A stretch of 64,000 nucleotides of DNA from CAWGCE01 sp964480915. Its GTDB lineage: Bacteria > Planctomycetota > Planctomycetia > Pirellulales > Pirellulaceae. Below are positions 34,442-43,801 of this stretch, piece after piece. The notes beneath the pieces are model-generated. The model was not told the DNA's origin. It searched no databases and saw nothing but the letters and a program-made list of their open reading frames with translations. The translations under genes and the position numbers were made by a program. The stretch is from NCBI GenBank assembly GCA_964480915.1, contig CAYZRS010000019.1, positions 1 through 64,000 on the forward strand. The letters run 5' to 3'. Positions within the stretch are counted from its first letter, which is position 1; every line of letters begins with the position of its first letter.

Positions 34442-37400
34442 ATGAATTCTACGAACCGACTCCGACCCTGGCTGCTGGCCTTGGCATTCTTATTCTCCTG
34501 CTTGCCGGATGCTTCAGCGCAGCAACGCACAGCCAAGATTCCGAAGGCAGCCTTGGATGCGATGAACAATTTCACCCTGGCTCCAGGGATGAAGGTCTCG
34601 TTGTTCGCGGCCGAACCAATGCTGGCGAACCCAGTTGCTTTCACGATCGATGCCAAGGGTCGGCTCCTCATCTGCGAAACCTACCGGCAAGAGAAAGGAG
34701 TCGAAGACAACCGTGATCACGAAAGCTGGGTCACCGATGACCTCGCTTCGCAGACCGTCGAAGATCGCCTGAAGCTCTACCAAAAACATCTCAGGCAGGG
34801 CATCAAGGACTACTCGAAGCACCAAGACCGCATCCGCATGCTGGTCGATCGGGACGGCAACGGGAAAGCCGATATTTCAACCGTCTACGTCGACGGGTTT
34901 GATGACCCGCTGGAAGGCACCGGCGCTGGGATCCTGGAACACGACGGTTTCGTGTTCTACTCCTGCATTCCCAAACTGTGGGCCTTTCGCGATACCAATA
35001 ACGATGGCAAGGCCGACCAACGCGGTGTGCTGAGCGAAGGTTACGGAGTCCGCGTTGCGTTTCGCGGGCACGATCTGCACGGCCTGAATGTTGGCCCGGA
35101 CGGCCGGCTCTATTTTACGATCGGCGACCGGGGGCTTAACGTCAAAACGAAGAACGGCCGGATCAAAAATATTGAATCGGGCGCCGTCCTCCGCTGCGAA
35201 CTGAGTGGTGCCAATCTAGAGATCGTCGCAACCGGCCTGCGCAATCCGCAAGACCTCGCCTTCGACGACTATGGAAATCTTTTTACCTGCGACAACAATT
35301 GTGACAACGGCGATCGGGCTCGCTGGCTGCATGTCGTCGATGGTGCCGATTACGGTTGGCGGATGGCTTTTCAATACATGGCCAAATCGTCGCCATGGTT
35401 TCGTGAACGCATGTGGGAACCACGTCACGAAACGCAACCGGCTTTCATCTTGCCGCCGGTCGAGAACTTTGCAGACGGCCCAGCGGGCATCGCGTTCTAT
35501 CCCGGCACAGGCTTGCCTGCCGATTACCGCGGCAACTTCTTCTTATGTGACTTCCGCGGTACGGCAGAATTCAGTGGCGTCCACACGTTTAAAATGAGGC
35601 CGCATGGCGGTTCGTTCCGGCTGATCGATCCGGAAGAGTTCCTGTGGAAGTGCTTGGCGACCGACGTTCAATTCGGAAACGATGGCCGACTCTATCTCAC
35701 CGACTGGATCGAAGGCTGGACAGGTACAGGAAAAGGACGCGTCTACCAAGTTTTTCATCCCGAGGCATCGCAAGAAAAAGTGGTCGCAGAATCGGCTCAA
35801 TTGTTGGCCGCAGATATCTCGCGTGCCAAAGAGGATGCACTCGCTCGTCTCCTGGCGCACCCGAACCAACGCGTTCGACAACGAGGGCAATTCGAATTGG
35901 CTCGCCGTGGCAAAGTGGACGCGTTGGCTCAGGTGGCTCAAACCTCCAAAATTCAATTCGCCAAATTGCATGCCGTGTGGGGATTGGGACAGATCGCACG
36001 TTCGAGTGAAAAAGCGGCCCCTGAGGCGCTAAGAGAATTAGAAGCACTAGCTCGTGACACCGATTTCCATGTTCGCGCCGCCGTCCTAACCATCTTCGGC
36101 GATACCGGATACCAGCCGGCCGCTCAGCGATTGATCGACGGGCTGAAGGATCCTAGCCTCGCCGTTCAGCGCGAAGCGGCGATCGCTTTGGGAAAACTGG
36201 GCGAACGAAAAGCGACCGCTTCGCTGATTGAGTTCTTAGCTCGACACAACGATGCGGATGCCGTTTTGCGGCACGCCGGCGTCATGGGACTGGTCGGGTG
36301 TGCCAGCGAGATCGACCTGCGGCAATTGGTCGATCATGAAAACAAAGCGGTTCGTTTAGGCGCCGTCTTAACGCTCCGCCGACGCGGCAGTGAGGAGATT
36401 GCACGATTCCTGGAAGACGAAAACGAATTCATCGTCGAAGAAGCGGCTCGCGGCATCTATGACACGCCAATCTACAATGCGTATCCGGCACTGGCCAAGA
36501 TGGTACTGACGGCCAACGCCTCGGATGTCGTTTTGACACGGGCCGCCAATGCCTGCTTGCGTCTGGGCACGGAGAATCACGCCAAAGCGGTTGTGCTGTT
36601 AGCACGCAACGACAAGAAACCGGTCCTGGCACGTTCGGAGGCCATGGACGTGCTTGCGAACTGGGTCGATACCCCAGTTCGCGATCGGATCACAGGAATG
36701 TGGCGTCCCATCGAAGGCGACAAACGATCGGCATCGTCGGTCAAGAAGGTGCTGAAGGGGCAACTGCTAAATCTGCTGCAGAGCAACCATGAGATTCGCA
36801 CACGAGCGGCCACGTTGGCCGGCAAACTCAACATGACAGAGGCGGCAGGTCAACTTGACGAATTGCTGTGGAACGAGAAGCGAGATGCGAAAGAGCGGGC
36901 CGGTGCCCTGCTCTCTTTGGGCGATCTGAAACCGAAGAATCTCGATGCGACGCTCGCCAAGGCGCTCGCCAGCGACAAAGAACGGATTCGCGCGGCCGCC
37001 CGCATCGTGCTGGCAACGAACACGCCGGCCGCTGCGCTGCCAGAATTGAAAAAGGCGATCGCATCGGGAGATCAACTCGAAAAACAATCTGCCATCTTCA
37101 TGCTTTCGAAATTGAACAATAAGGATTCGGACAAAATCCTGCTCTCGATCCTACGAGCATTGGAGGCAGGCAAAGTCTATCCGGCGGTCCGGCTCGACAT
37201 CCTGGAAGCGGGGCGCAAGCGAAGTGGCGATAACCCACTCGTCAAAGAGCTGATGGACAAGTACGTTTCCAAATGGGATGCCAACGACCCGCTCGCCCCG
37301 TATCGTGACGCCTTAGAAGGTGGTGATGCGACCCGTGGAGAAGCCCTCTTTCGCGAACGGATTTCGTTACAATGCGTGCGCTGCCACAAAGTCAACGGCG

Positions 37401-37738
37401 ACGGCGGCAACGTAGGGCCCGACATTTCGAAAGTGGCGGCCAGTAAATCGCGCGTCGAGATCCTGGAATCGATCGTCCTTCCCAACAAGGAGATTGCGAA
37501 GGGATACGAGACCATTATCGCCGACCTCGATTCGGGCAAAACGGTGTCCGGAATTCTGCTCAAGAAGTCCAAAGAGGAATTGACGCTCCGGACGACCGAG
37601 GATGAAACCCTCACTATTCCCGTCGGTTCGATCGAGGACATTCGGAAGGGGAAGTCTTCCATGCCGGAGAATTTGATCGATCAACTCTCCTCATTCGACC
37701 TACGGGACCTGATCGAATACCTTTCGCAGCTAAAGTAG
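34442..37738 (+). CDS. PVC-type membrane-bound dehydrogenase with HEAT repeats and haem c domain
   Basis: A 1098-residue exported protein. After a signal peptide (LLALAFLFSCLPDASA) comes a beta-propeller related to sugar dehydrogenases (about 35-440), with PGMKVSLFAAEPMLANPVAF, NVGPDGRLYFTIGDRG and GNLFTCDNNCDNGD. HEAT repeats fill about 450-930. A C-terminal cytochrome c domain binds haem through CVRCH (about 977-981), followed by GGNVGPDISKV and GYETIIADLDSG, the signature of the PVC haem-binding family. It presumably oxidises an unknown sugar or alcohol in the periplasm and passes electrons to a carrier. It leads a co-directional set with an HlyD-like adaptor and an alpha/alpha-toroid protein. 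Confidence 0.93.
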   Translation: MNSTNRLRPWLLALAFLFSCLPDASAQQRTAKIPKAALDAMNNFTLAPGMKVSLFAAEPMLANPVAFTIDAKGRLLICETYRQEKGVEDNRDHESWVTDDLASQTVEDRLKLYQKHLRQGIKDYSKHQDRIRMLVDRDGNGKADISTVYVDGFDDPLEGTGAGILEHDGFVFYSCIPKLWAFRDTNNDGKADQRGVLSEGYGVRVAFRGHDLHGLNVGPDGRLYFTIGDRGLNVKTKNGRIKNIESGAVLRCELSGANLEIVATGLRNPQDLAFDDYGNLFTCDNNCDNGDRARWLHVVDGADYGWRMAFQYMAKSSPWFRERMWEPRHETQPAFILPPVENFADGPAGIAFYPGTGLPADYRGNFFLCDFRGTAEFSGVHTFKMRPHGGSFRLIDPEEFLWKCLATDVQFGNDGRLYLTDWIEGWTGTGKGRVYQVFHPEASQEKVVAESAQLLAADISRAKEDALARLLAHPNQRVRQRGQFELARRGKVDALAQVAQTSKIQFAKLHAVWGLGQIARSSEKAAPEALRELEALARDTDFHVRAAVLTIFGDTGYQPAAQRLIDGLKDPSLAVQREAAIALGKLGERKATASLIEFLARHNDADAVLRHAGVMGLVGCASEIDLRQLVDHENKAVRLGAVLTLRRRGSEEIARFLEDENEFIVEEAARGIYDTPIYNAYPALAKMVLTANASDVVLTRAANACLRLGTENHAKAVVLLARNDKKPVLARSEAMDVLANWVDTPVRDRITGMWRPIEGDKRSASSVKKVLKGQLLNLLQSNHEIRTRAATLAGKLNMTEAAGQLDELLWNEKRDAKERAGALLSLGDLKPKNLDATLAKALASDKERIRAAARIVLATNTPAAALPELKKAIASGDQLEKQSAIFMLSKLNNKDSDKILLSILRALEAGKVYPAVRLDILEAGRKRSGDNPLVKELMDKYVSKWDANDPLAPYRDALEGGDATRGEALFRERISLQCVRCHKVNGDGGNVGPDISKVAASKSRVEILESIVLPNKEIAKGYETIIADLDSGKTVSGILLKKSKEELTLRTTEDETLTIPVGSIEDIRKGKSSMPENLIDQLSSFDLRDLIEYLSQLK

Positions 37739-37811
37739 TGACTATTGCTTGACCTGTCACTTCTTGAGAGCTAGCCTCACACAGCGGTGCTGCCGCATGC
37801 GAGCAGCACGC

Positions 37812-37860
37812 CCCCGTTCCGAGCCGTTCCGTCGGCTCGGCGAATGGAAAACGGGGCTTT
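37812..37860 (+). terminator. Nested hairpin between dehydrogenase and adaptor genes
   Basis: An 8-bp stem (ccgagccg / cggctcgg, 37819-37840) is enclosed by a 7-bp stem (ccccgtt / aacgggg, 37812-37856) and followed by cttt. It may end most dehydrogenase transcripts or let only part read through into the next gene. Confidence 0.5.
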
Positions 37861-37891
37861 CCTCAATCGTTGTCCCACGAAAGGTTGATCG

Positions 37892-39328
37892 ATGGAGTTC
37901 GTGATTTACCAAACAGTTCGTAGCCTGCTGCTGCTTCTCATTTTCGGCACTTGCTCTGGATTGGCTGCTCAAGAGCCCAAATCACCTCCGGCGCCGGTAA
38001 CTCAAGAAGCCCAAGCGGCAGAAGCACCGACCGAAACCCAAGCAGAAAAAGCAGACGACTCGACCGAAGAGACACCAGCCGACGCGGACAAGGAAGCGGA
38101 TGCGGAATCAGCAGACGAGGATTCCAAGAGTGACGAATCGTCAGCAGACGACGAAGACGAGCAGGACGAAGAGGAAAAAAAAGAGGACAAGATCACGCTC
38201 AGCGGCCACTTCGCTGCTGAAAAATATAAGGTCGTCGCCGTTCGTCCTAAGAAGTGGACGACGTTTAAGGTCGTCGAGCATGTCGCTCACGGCACCGAGG
38301 TCAAGAAGGGCGACACGCTCGTTCAATTCGACGCAATCTCGATCGACGAATCGCTGGCCGATGCCGAAACAGAAATCAAACTCAGCGAACTCGCGCTGAT
38401 GGAATCGGAACATAAACTCAACCTGCTGAAGAAAACCGTCCCGATGCGACTCGAAGCGGCCGAACGGGCCGAACGGATCGCTACGGAAAATCTAAAGCGT
38501 TTCCTCACCATCAAGCGAAACTCGCGAAAGCGTTCGGCCGAACGGAGCGTCACGAGCGCCGAACGGTGGCTCGCCTACCAACAAGAAGAGCTGAACCAGC
38601 TCGAAAAAATGTACAAAGCGGATGACCTCACTGAAGAGACCGAAGAGATCATTTTGCTGCGAACGCGCCACGACGTGGAATCGGCCGAATATTCTCTGCA
38701 GCGTTCCAGAGAGTATTCCGAAGAGGCACTCGCTGTCGACATCCCCCGTTTAGAGGAATCGATGGAAGAGGCCGTTCGCAAAGCCGCCTTGGCATTGGAA
38801 GAGAGCCGACTGACGCTGCCAGCCGATTTGGAAGAGGCGGAACATAAACACCACAACAAACAGGTTCAGCATGAACGACTCGTCGATCGCTACGAGCGTC
38901 TGCAAGCCGATCGCGAATTGATGACATTGACAGCGCCAATCAGTGGCACGGTCTATCATGGCAAGCCGAACCACGGTAAGTGGTCCGACCCATCCTCACT
39001 GGCCAGCGTTTTGCGACCCGGCGGCATCGTCAAACCGAACCAATCGATCCTTACCGTGGTCAAGCTGACTCCGATCCAAATCACGAGCTGGGTTAAGGAA
39101 GAAGACCTGCCGACGCTGATGGAGGGAACGTCCGGTACGGTCAAACCGACGGCCTATCCAGAAAGCGAGTTCCCCGCCACGATCAAGTCACTGGCGACCG
39201 TTCCTGCGGGAACCAAGTTTCAAGCGGTATTGGAATTGGGAGACATTCCAGACGAACTGTCGATCGTTCCCGGAATGACTTGCAAAGTAGAATTCGCCAA
39301 GGAGACGGACGAAGAGGAGAGCGAATAG
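37892..39328 (+). CDS. HlyD-like periplasmic adaptor protein
   Basis: A 478-residue protein with a signal peptide (about residues 1-27) and a very acidic low-complexity segment (about 40-98, mostly Glu, Asp, Ser and Ala). A split lipoyl-like domain follows (VKKGDTLVQFDAISIDE, and later LTAPISGTVYHGKPNHGKW), between which runs a long charged coiled coil (about 155-345). The C-terminal part (QITSWVKEEDLPTLMEGTSG) matches the beta-barrel of efflux and secretion adaptors. No RND, ABC or MFS pump gene is in the window, so the transport partner must be elsewhere or the protein has another role. The acidic region is unusual for the family. Confidence 0.78.
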   Translation: MEFVIYQTVRSLLLLLIFGTCSGLAAQEPKSPPAPVTQEAQAAEAPTETQAEKADDSTEETPADADKEADAESADEDSKSDESSADDEDEQDEEEKKEDKITLSGHFAAEKYKVVAVRPKKWTTFKVVEHVAHGTEVKKGDTLVQFDAISIDESLADAETEIKLSELALMESEHKLNLLKKTVPMRLEAAERAERIATENLKRFLTIKRNSRKRSAERSVTSAERWLAYQQEELNQLEKMYKADDLTEETEEIILLRTRHDVESAEYSLQRSREYSEEALAVDIPRLEESMEEAVRKAALALEESRLTLPADLEEAEHKHHNKQVQHERLVDRYERLQADRELMTLTAPISGTVYHGKPNHGKWSDPSSLASVLRPGGIVKPNQSILTVVKLTPIQITSWVKEEDLPTLMEGTSGTVKPTAYPESEFPATIKSLATVPAGTKFQAVLELGDIPDELSIVPGMTCKVEFAKETDEEESE

Positions 39329-39383
39329 CTTTCGTCGTCGGATTTTTAATTCCGCGTTTTCGCCTGCAACAAGAGACGGCAAC

Positions 39384-40628
39384 ATGCATTCCATGCAAGT
39401 TTTCAAGTTCATCGCCCGGACCAGTTGGTTGGTACTTTCGTGGCTCTGCATGACCCATTTCGCGGCCGTTAGCGCAGAGGAAGCGAATTCGTTCTTGGAC
39501 AACACGCCACGGCCCAAACCGGTCACAGCGCCCTCGTCCGAGGAATTGAACGGAGCGATTCAGCGAGGCGTCACCTTTCTATTGGAATCGCAAAACAAGA
39601 ACGGCAGCTGGGGAAGTGCGACGCAAACGAAAGACCTCAATATTTACGCTCCGATCCCGGGCGCGCACCACGCTTTTCGCGCCGGAGTCACCAGCCTGGC
39701 GATTTCTGCCCTGCTGCAAGCCAAGCCGAGGATGGGCGAAGACGATCGCGACCTCATCGATGATTCGGTAGACCATGCGGCCGATTGGCTCGAACAGCAC
39801 TTGCCTCGAGTCAAGCGCGCCTCGGGCGATGCGATCTACAACGTTTGGGGCCACTCGTACGGCATCGAAGCGCTAAGCGATTTGCTTCAGAATCAGGAGA
39901 CGCAAACGGTCAGTTCGGAACGGCCCGAAGTTTGGAAACAACTGATCCGGGAACAGATGGATTTGCTAGGTCGGTACGAATCGGTCGACGACGGCTGGGG
40001 ATACTATGATTTCCGAGCCCACGCCAAACAACCTTCGGGCAGTCCCACCAGTTTTACGACAGCGACCGTCCTCGCGGCGCTTCACAAGGCCAAAGAAGCT
40101 GGTATCGAAGTTCCGCAGAAACTTGTCGACAGCGGCGTGACGCTGATTCAGCGTACGCGGAAGCCCGATTTTAGCTACTTCTATTCGGCGAACGGAGCGA
40201 CGTTGAATCAACCGATGCGTTCCATCAATCGGCCGGGGGGAAGCCTGGGCCGTTCACAGGTTTGCAATCTGGCTCTCCGGCTTTGGGACGATGAAGAAGT
40301 GACCAACGAAGTCCTGAACGTGTGGCTCGATCGCCTGTTCGCTCGGAATCTGTGGCTCGACATCGGTCGCAAGCGGCCGGTTCCTCATGAGTCGCACTTT
40401 TTGGTGGCCGGCTATTTCTATTACTACGGCCACTGGTATGCCGCTCGCAGTTTCGAATTCTTGGAAGCATCGGACCGGCGACGTCACGCGGTACAAATGA
40501 GTCGCCTCATCTGCGACAAACAAGAACGGGATGGGACGTGGTGGGACTATCCCTTTTACGCCTACCATCGACCGTACGGAACCGCGATGGCCGTCATGAC
40601 GCTGCTCCACTGTGCCGACGAGCTATAA
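39384..40628 (+). CDS. Exported alpha/alpha-toroid (squalene cyclase/prenyltransferase-like) protein
   Basis: A 414-residue protein with a signal sequence (about residues 1-32). The rest has the repeated helix pairs and QW-like motifs of the terpenoid-cyclase/prenyltransferase fold: RGVTFLLESQNKNGSWGSA, TSLAISALLQA, DDGWGYYDF, FTTATVLAALHKAKEAG and CDKQERDGTWWDYPFYAYHRPYG (in part QERDGTWWDY). The DxDD or DCTAE catalytic motifs of true squalene cyclases are not visible, so a binding role rather than cyclisation is more likely. It lies 55 bases after the adaptor gene and is probably co-transcribed with it. Confidence 0.8.
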   Translation: MHSMQVFKFIARTSWLVLSWLCMTHFAAVSAEEANSFLDNTPRPKPVTAPSSEELNGAIQRGVTFLLESQNKNGSWGSATQTKDLNIYAPIPGAHHAFRAGVTSLAISALLQAKPRMGEDDRDLIDDSVDHAADWLEQHLPRVKRASGDAIYNVWGHSYGIEALSDLLQNQETQTVSSERPEVWKQLIREQMDLLGRYESVDDGWGYYDFRAHAKQPSGSPTSFTTATVLAALHKAKEAGIEVPQKLVDSGVTLIQRTRKPDFSYFYSANGATLNQPMRSINRPGGSLGRSQVCNLALRLWDDEEVTNEVLNVWLDRLFARNLWLDIGRKRPVPHESHFLVAGYFYYYGHWYAARSFEFLEASDRRRHAVQMSRLICDKQERDGTWWDYPFYAYHRPYGTAMAVMTLLHCADEL

Positions 40629-40664
40629 TTCTCCGCCATACGCTTTCGACCGATGTGCGCGGCG

Positions 40665-40700
40665 GCGATTCCTCACCCACAACACGATTGTGGAAATCGC
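40665..40700. terminator. Nested hairpin between convergent genes
   Basis: A 6-bp stem (ccacaa / ttgtgg, 5-base loop) is enclosed by a second 6-bp stem (gcgatt / aatcgc). It lies between the stops of the toroid-protein gene and the SLC13 gene, where a bidirectional terminator is expected. No strong T-tract is present. Confidence 0.45.
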
Positions 40701-40736
40701 AGAACCAACGCCGCCGGACAAATCTCAAGCCGCCGA

Positions 40737-42632
40737 TCAAAAAGCCCACACGTAGGGAATCAAAATCAGTGCGACCGTGGCCACCACGATGCTGAGCGGC
40801 AACCCGATTTTCAGGAAGTCGGCAGGTTTGTATCCTCCTGGCCCCATGACCATCAGATTCGTCTGGTAACCAATGGGCGTCGCGAACGAGAGCGACGCGG
40901 CGAGTGCGATCGCCATGATGAACGGACGTGGACTCAGTCCAGCCTGTTCCGCCACACCGACCGCGATGGGAAACATCGCAACCGCCACTGCGTTATTGGT
41001 GATCAGTTCGGTGAAGACAGCCGTCAAAAGATAAATCGCGATCAATAGGAGCCAAGGACTATCGCCCACGACGCCGACGATCTGCTGCGAAATGAAACCG
41101 GCGGCGCCGGAGACCGAAAGCGCCTTCGCCATCCCCAGCGCTCCGGCAATCGTTAGGAGCAGCGGCAACTCGATCGCCGATCGCGCTTCACTCATCGATA
41201 GGCATCGAGTCACGATCATCAGTCCGGCGATGGCAATTGCTGCGATGGCGGTCGAGCTGGCTCCTGCGAGCATTTCCTGCTCGCGAAAAAAATTGGTCGA
41301 ACTGAGCCACACGATTAGCGTGATCGCTAAGAGGCCAGCCCACATCGTTCTTTCATGGCGTCTGGGTGCCGATTCTTCCACGTCGCTGACAAGATAGAAG
41401 TCGCGGCTATTGCGATGTTTGCTGACAAAATCGCCCGTGGCCTGCAACAACAACGTATCGCCCGGCTCGACAACGATGCTGCCGATCTTGTTCGAGACGC
41501 GGGCACCGTTGCGATGGACGGCAACCACCGCAGCCCCGTAGCGTTGGCGAAAAGAGGCCTCACGAATCGTCTGGCCGATGGCCGGGCAAGAACGGGACAA
41601 CACTACTTCGACCAAGTGACGCTGGACCCGTGCGGCCGGATCAACTTCATAATCTTCAGCGGCCGGTACGAGCCCTGGAATTTTCTCCAGGTCAACAATC
41701 GTTTCGACAACGCCGGTGAAGACCAATCGGTCGCGATCGTAAATGATGTCGGTCGGGCTAACGGGAGTGATCACGTCATAGCCGCGATCAATTTCGATCA
41801 AAAAGAGGCCAGGTAGGTTCCTCAGTCCGGCCGCCGCAACCGACTTACCAATCAAATTGCAATTCGATTGTACTTTCATCTCGACCAAGTAGTCTCGCCG
41901 CAGCGCATCGAATTGGCCCATGATCTCGCGTCGATCTGGCAGCAAAACCGCTGCCATGAGAATCAACGCGATCGAACCGATGCAGGCACAGGGCAAGCCG
42001 ACCTTTCCCAATTCGAAAAGTTTCATCGGCCGCACTTGGTGCGCGAAGGCCGCCTTCGTCTCCAGCTGTTCCGAGCTCGCGTCGGGACTGGCTCGCAACA
42101 CTTCGACTTGAGCGATGCGCTCCGTGTGCTCTCGTTGCAGTTCGCCATTGATGACCAACGTCGTGCTGGTACCGACGAGCGTCAGGACCCCACCCAAGAT
42201 CGTGAAGTAACTGACCGGAATCAGCAGTCTCGAAGGCGACACGCCTCGCTTGCGACACCAATCCAACACGAATGGCATCGTCATGACGACGAGCGCCGTG
42301 TTCAGCAAGAATGCCGACGAACCGACCAACGCGACCCCCAATCGGCCCAGCGCCGATTTTTCATTGGTCGTGCGGCCTAGCAACCGTTCACCTAACCAAT
42401 CGATCACCCCAGTTCGGCGCAAGCCGGCGGCACACACCATCAGACCACCAATCGTGATGATGGCGTTACTGGAAAAGCCCTCGAGCGCTTGACTGGGAGT
42501 GATGACCCCGCACAGCGTGACGACGACCAGTCCGCCGAGAAAGAGAAGATCGGTCGGGACTCGCCGCATAAGTTGCAACAGCGCGAACACAACGACTGTC
42601 GTTCCCAGAGCAACGTACGCTTGCCAGCTCAT
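40737..42632 (-). CDS. SLC13/DASS-family transporter with two RCK_C (TrkA_C) domains
   Basis: A 631-residue inner-membrane permease. Hydrophobic segments fill both ends (about 5-205 and 415-631), with the family's paired loops (for example EGFSSNAIITIGGLM and ITNNAVAVAMFP). Between them lie two soluble TrkA_C-type domains (about 225-400), each ending in a strand such as DRLVFTGVVETI and GDTLLLQATGDFV. This permease-RCK_C-permease layout is typical of the SLC13/YbhI-like group that carries dicarboxylates, sulfate or similar anions by sodium symport. The substrate cannot be read. The gene is monocistronic and convergent with the toroid-protein gene. Confidence 0.9.
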   Translation of the reverse strand: MSWQAYVALGTTVVVFALLQLMRRVPTDLLFLGGLVVVTLCGVITPSQALEGFSSNAIITIGGLMVCAAGLRRTGVIDWLGERLLGRTTNEKSALGRLGVALVGSSAFLLNTALVVMTMPFVLDWCRKRGVSPSRLLIPVSYFTILGGVLTLVGTSTTLVINGELQREHTERIAQVEVLRASPDASSEQLETKAAFAHQVRPMKLFELGKVGLPCACIGSIALILMAAVLLPDRREIMGQFDALRRDYLVEMKVQSNCNLIGKSVAAAGLRNLPGLFLIEIDRGYDVITPVSPTDIIYDRDRLVFTGVVETIVDLEKIPGLVPAAEDYEVDPAARVQRHLVEVVLSRSCPAIGQTIREASFRQRYGAAVVAVHRNGARVSNKIGSIVVEPGDTLLLQATGDFVSKHRNSRDFYLVSDVEESAPRRHERTMWAGLLAITLIVWLSSTNFFREQEMLAGASSTAIAAIAIAGLMIVTRCLSMSEARSAIELPLLLTIAGALGMAKALSVSGAAGFISQQIVGVVGDSPWLLLIAIYLLTAVFTELITNNAVAVAMFPIAVGVAEQAGLSPRPFIMAIALAASLSFATPIGYQTNLMVMGPGGYKPADFLKIGLPLSIVVATVALILIPYVWAF

Positions 42633-42942
42633 TCAACTGCCTTTGTGGCTTTTCGGGTCACGATCCCAGCGATCATTACGGACGACGCTACAGATTTCCC
42701 CTCGGATAGAACAGTCGAATATCGTTCCCCTGGGGGATAACGTCAACGCGAATCGCCGCAGGACTGGGTTAAACGGAACGTTCCCAAATGTTGATATCTT
42801 GCGTGCGACTTTTCCGGTCGCGCCAACTTGTCCTGTAAAGTTCGCGTTTCCCTTTTCGCAGCTTGATTGCGTCACGCTGAGCTTTTCGCCCATCCGATAC
42901 AGGCTGAGACGTCAATTGCCTGCTCACAAAGCCACGACCATC
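42633..42942. other. Intergenic region upstream of the SLC13 gene
   Basis: It lies between the divergent starts of the SLC13 gene and a small exported-protein gene. The frame of the latter stays open through this stretch, but the translation there is not protein-like. I see no recognisable regulatory element. Confidence 0.4.
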
Positions 42943-43545
42943 ATGAAGCTCCCTTGGTTCCCACTTACCGTCTTGCTGGCCGCCATTTGGTTGCCGCTGT
43001 TCACCGTGCAGACTTCCAAGCCGTCGCAGCCGCCCGTCGACGTGCTCACATCGAAGTCCAGCTGTGGGGGATCGTTGAACTTGATTGTGATCGAAGTTGT
43101 GCCTGAGGCAGAGGTCAAATCAACGGACGAATGGAGCAATCCAGTAGCGTTGGCTGTGAAGCCAGCCGGGTTGGGGGCTCACCCCTGGACGCTGACCTGG
43201 ACCGATTCGATTTCCGGACCACTGCCCCGGCTGAGTTCTCCTTGGCCAGCTCGCGACCGCACCGCCGATTTGGCGGCCATGATCGGAATTGTCGCGAAGC
43301 GAGTCGCCCTGACGTTCGCCGCGGCGCCTGACGAGCTTACCATTCCGCTCCCCGTGGAAACGGCCGATTCAGCCCCCCTTTGTGTCGCACAACCGACGGC
43401 CCTACGGGCCTCGTCAAGCGATTCGCCAGCGGTCATTCCGACCCGTCCGGTGCGGACTTCGGCCTCTTTATCACCGCCCCGCCAATATTCCAACGCCTGG
43501 CCGCGTCGAGAAAGGGCCTTCCGAGGCCGAATTCGCCGCTATTAG
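42943..43545 (+). CDS. Possible exported protein of unknown function
   Basis: About 200 residues. The ATG at 42943 is chosen because it begins a signal-peptide-like segment (MKLPWFPLTVLLAAIWLPLF) and because codon usage with G/C-rich third positions is steady from there on. The mature part is rich in Pro, Ser and Ala, with LNLIVIEVVPEAEVK as its most structured-looking stretch, and it ends in an Arg-rich tail. No family is recognised and no strong ribosome binding site precedes it, so it may be a rapidly evolving lineage-specific protein or a false call. Confidence 0.45.
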   Translation: MKLPWFPLTVLLAAIWLPLFTVQTSKPSQPPVDVLTSKSSCGGSLNLIVIEVVPEAEVKSTDEWSNPVALAVKPAGLGAHPWTLTWTDSISGPLPRLSSPWPARDRTADLAAMIGIVAKRVALTFAAAPDELTIPLPVETADSAPLCVAQPTALRASSSDSPAVIPTRPVRTSASLSPPRQYSNAWPRRERAFRGRIRRY

Positions 43546-43801
43546 GCCGTTCGCTTTCCAAGTGACCGGCAGAGCAGAAACTCGTCGCAGAGTCGCTGCG
43601 GGCGGCCCTTCAAGCCCGGATGGGGTTAGAATCCTCACCAATCGGCAAAATCGGTACTGCCGAAAAGGCCTAAATCCGGGATCTTTGTGGCGTGAAGTCA
43701 GCCATCCAAATAAACTGAGGATTGGAATTACCTTTATTGCGTGATACCTCTTTCGGAACAGAGGGGCTCGCGTCGCGCACGATCACGGTCGGAGTTCGGA
43801 C

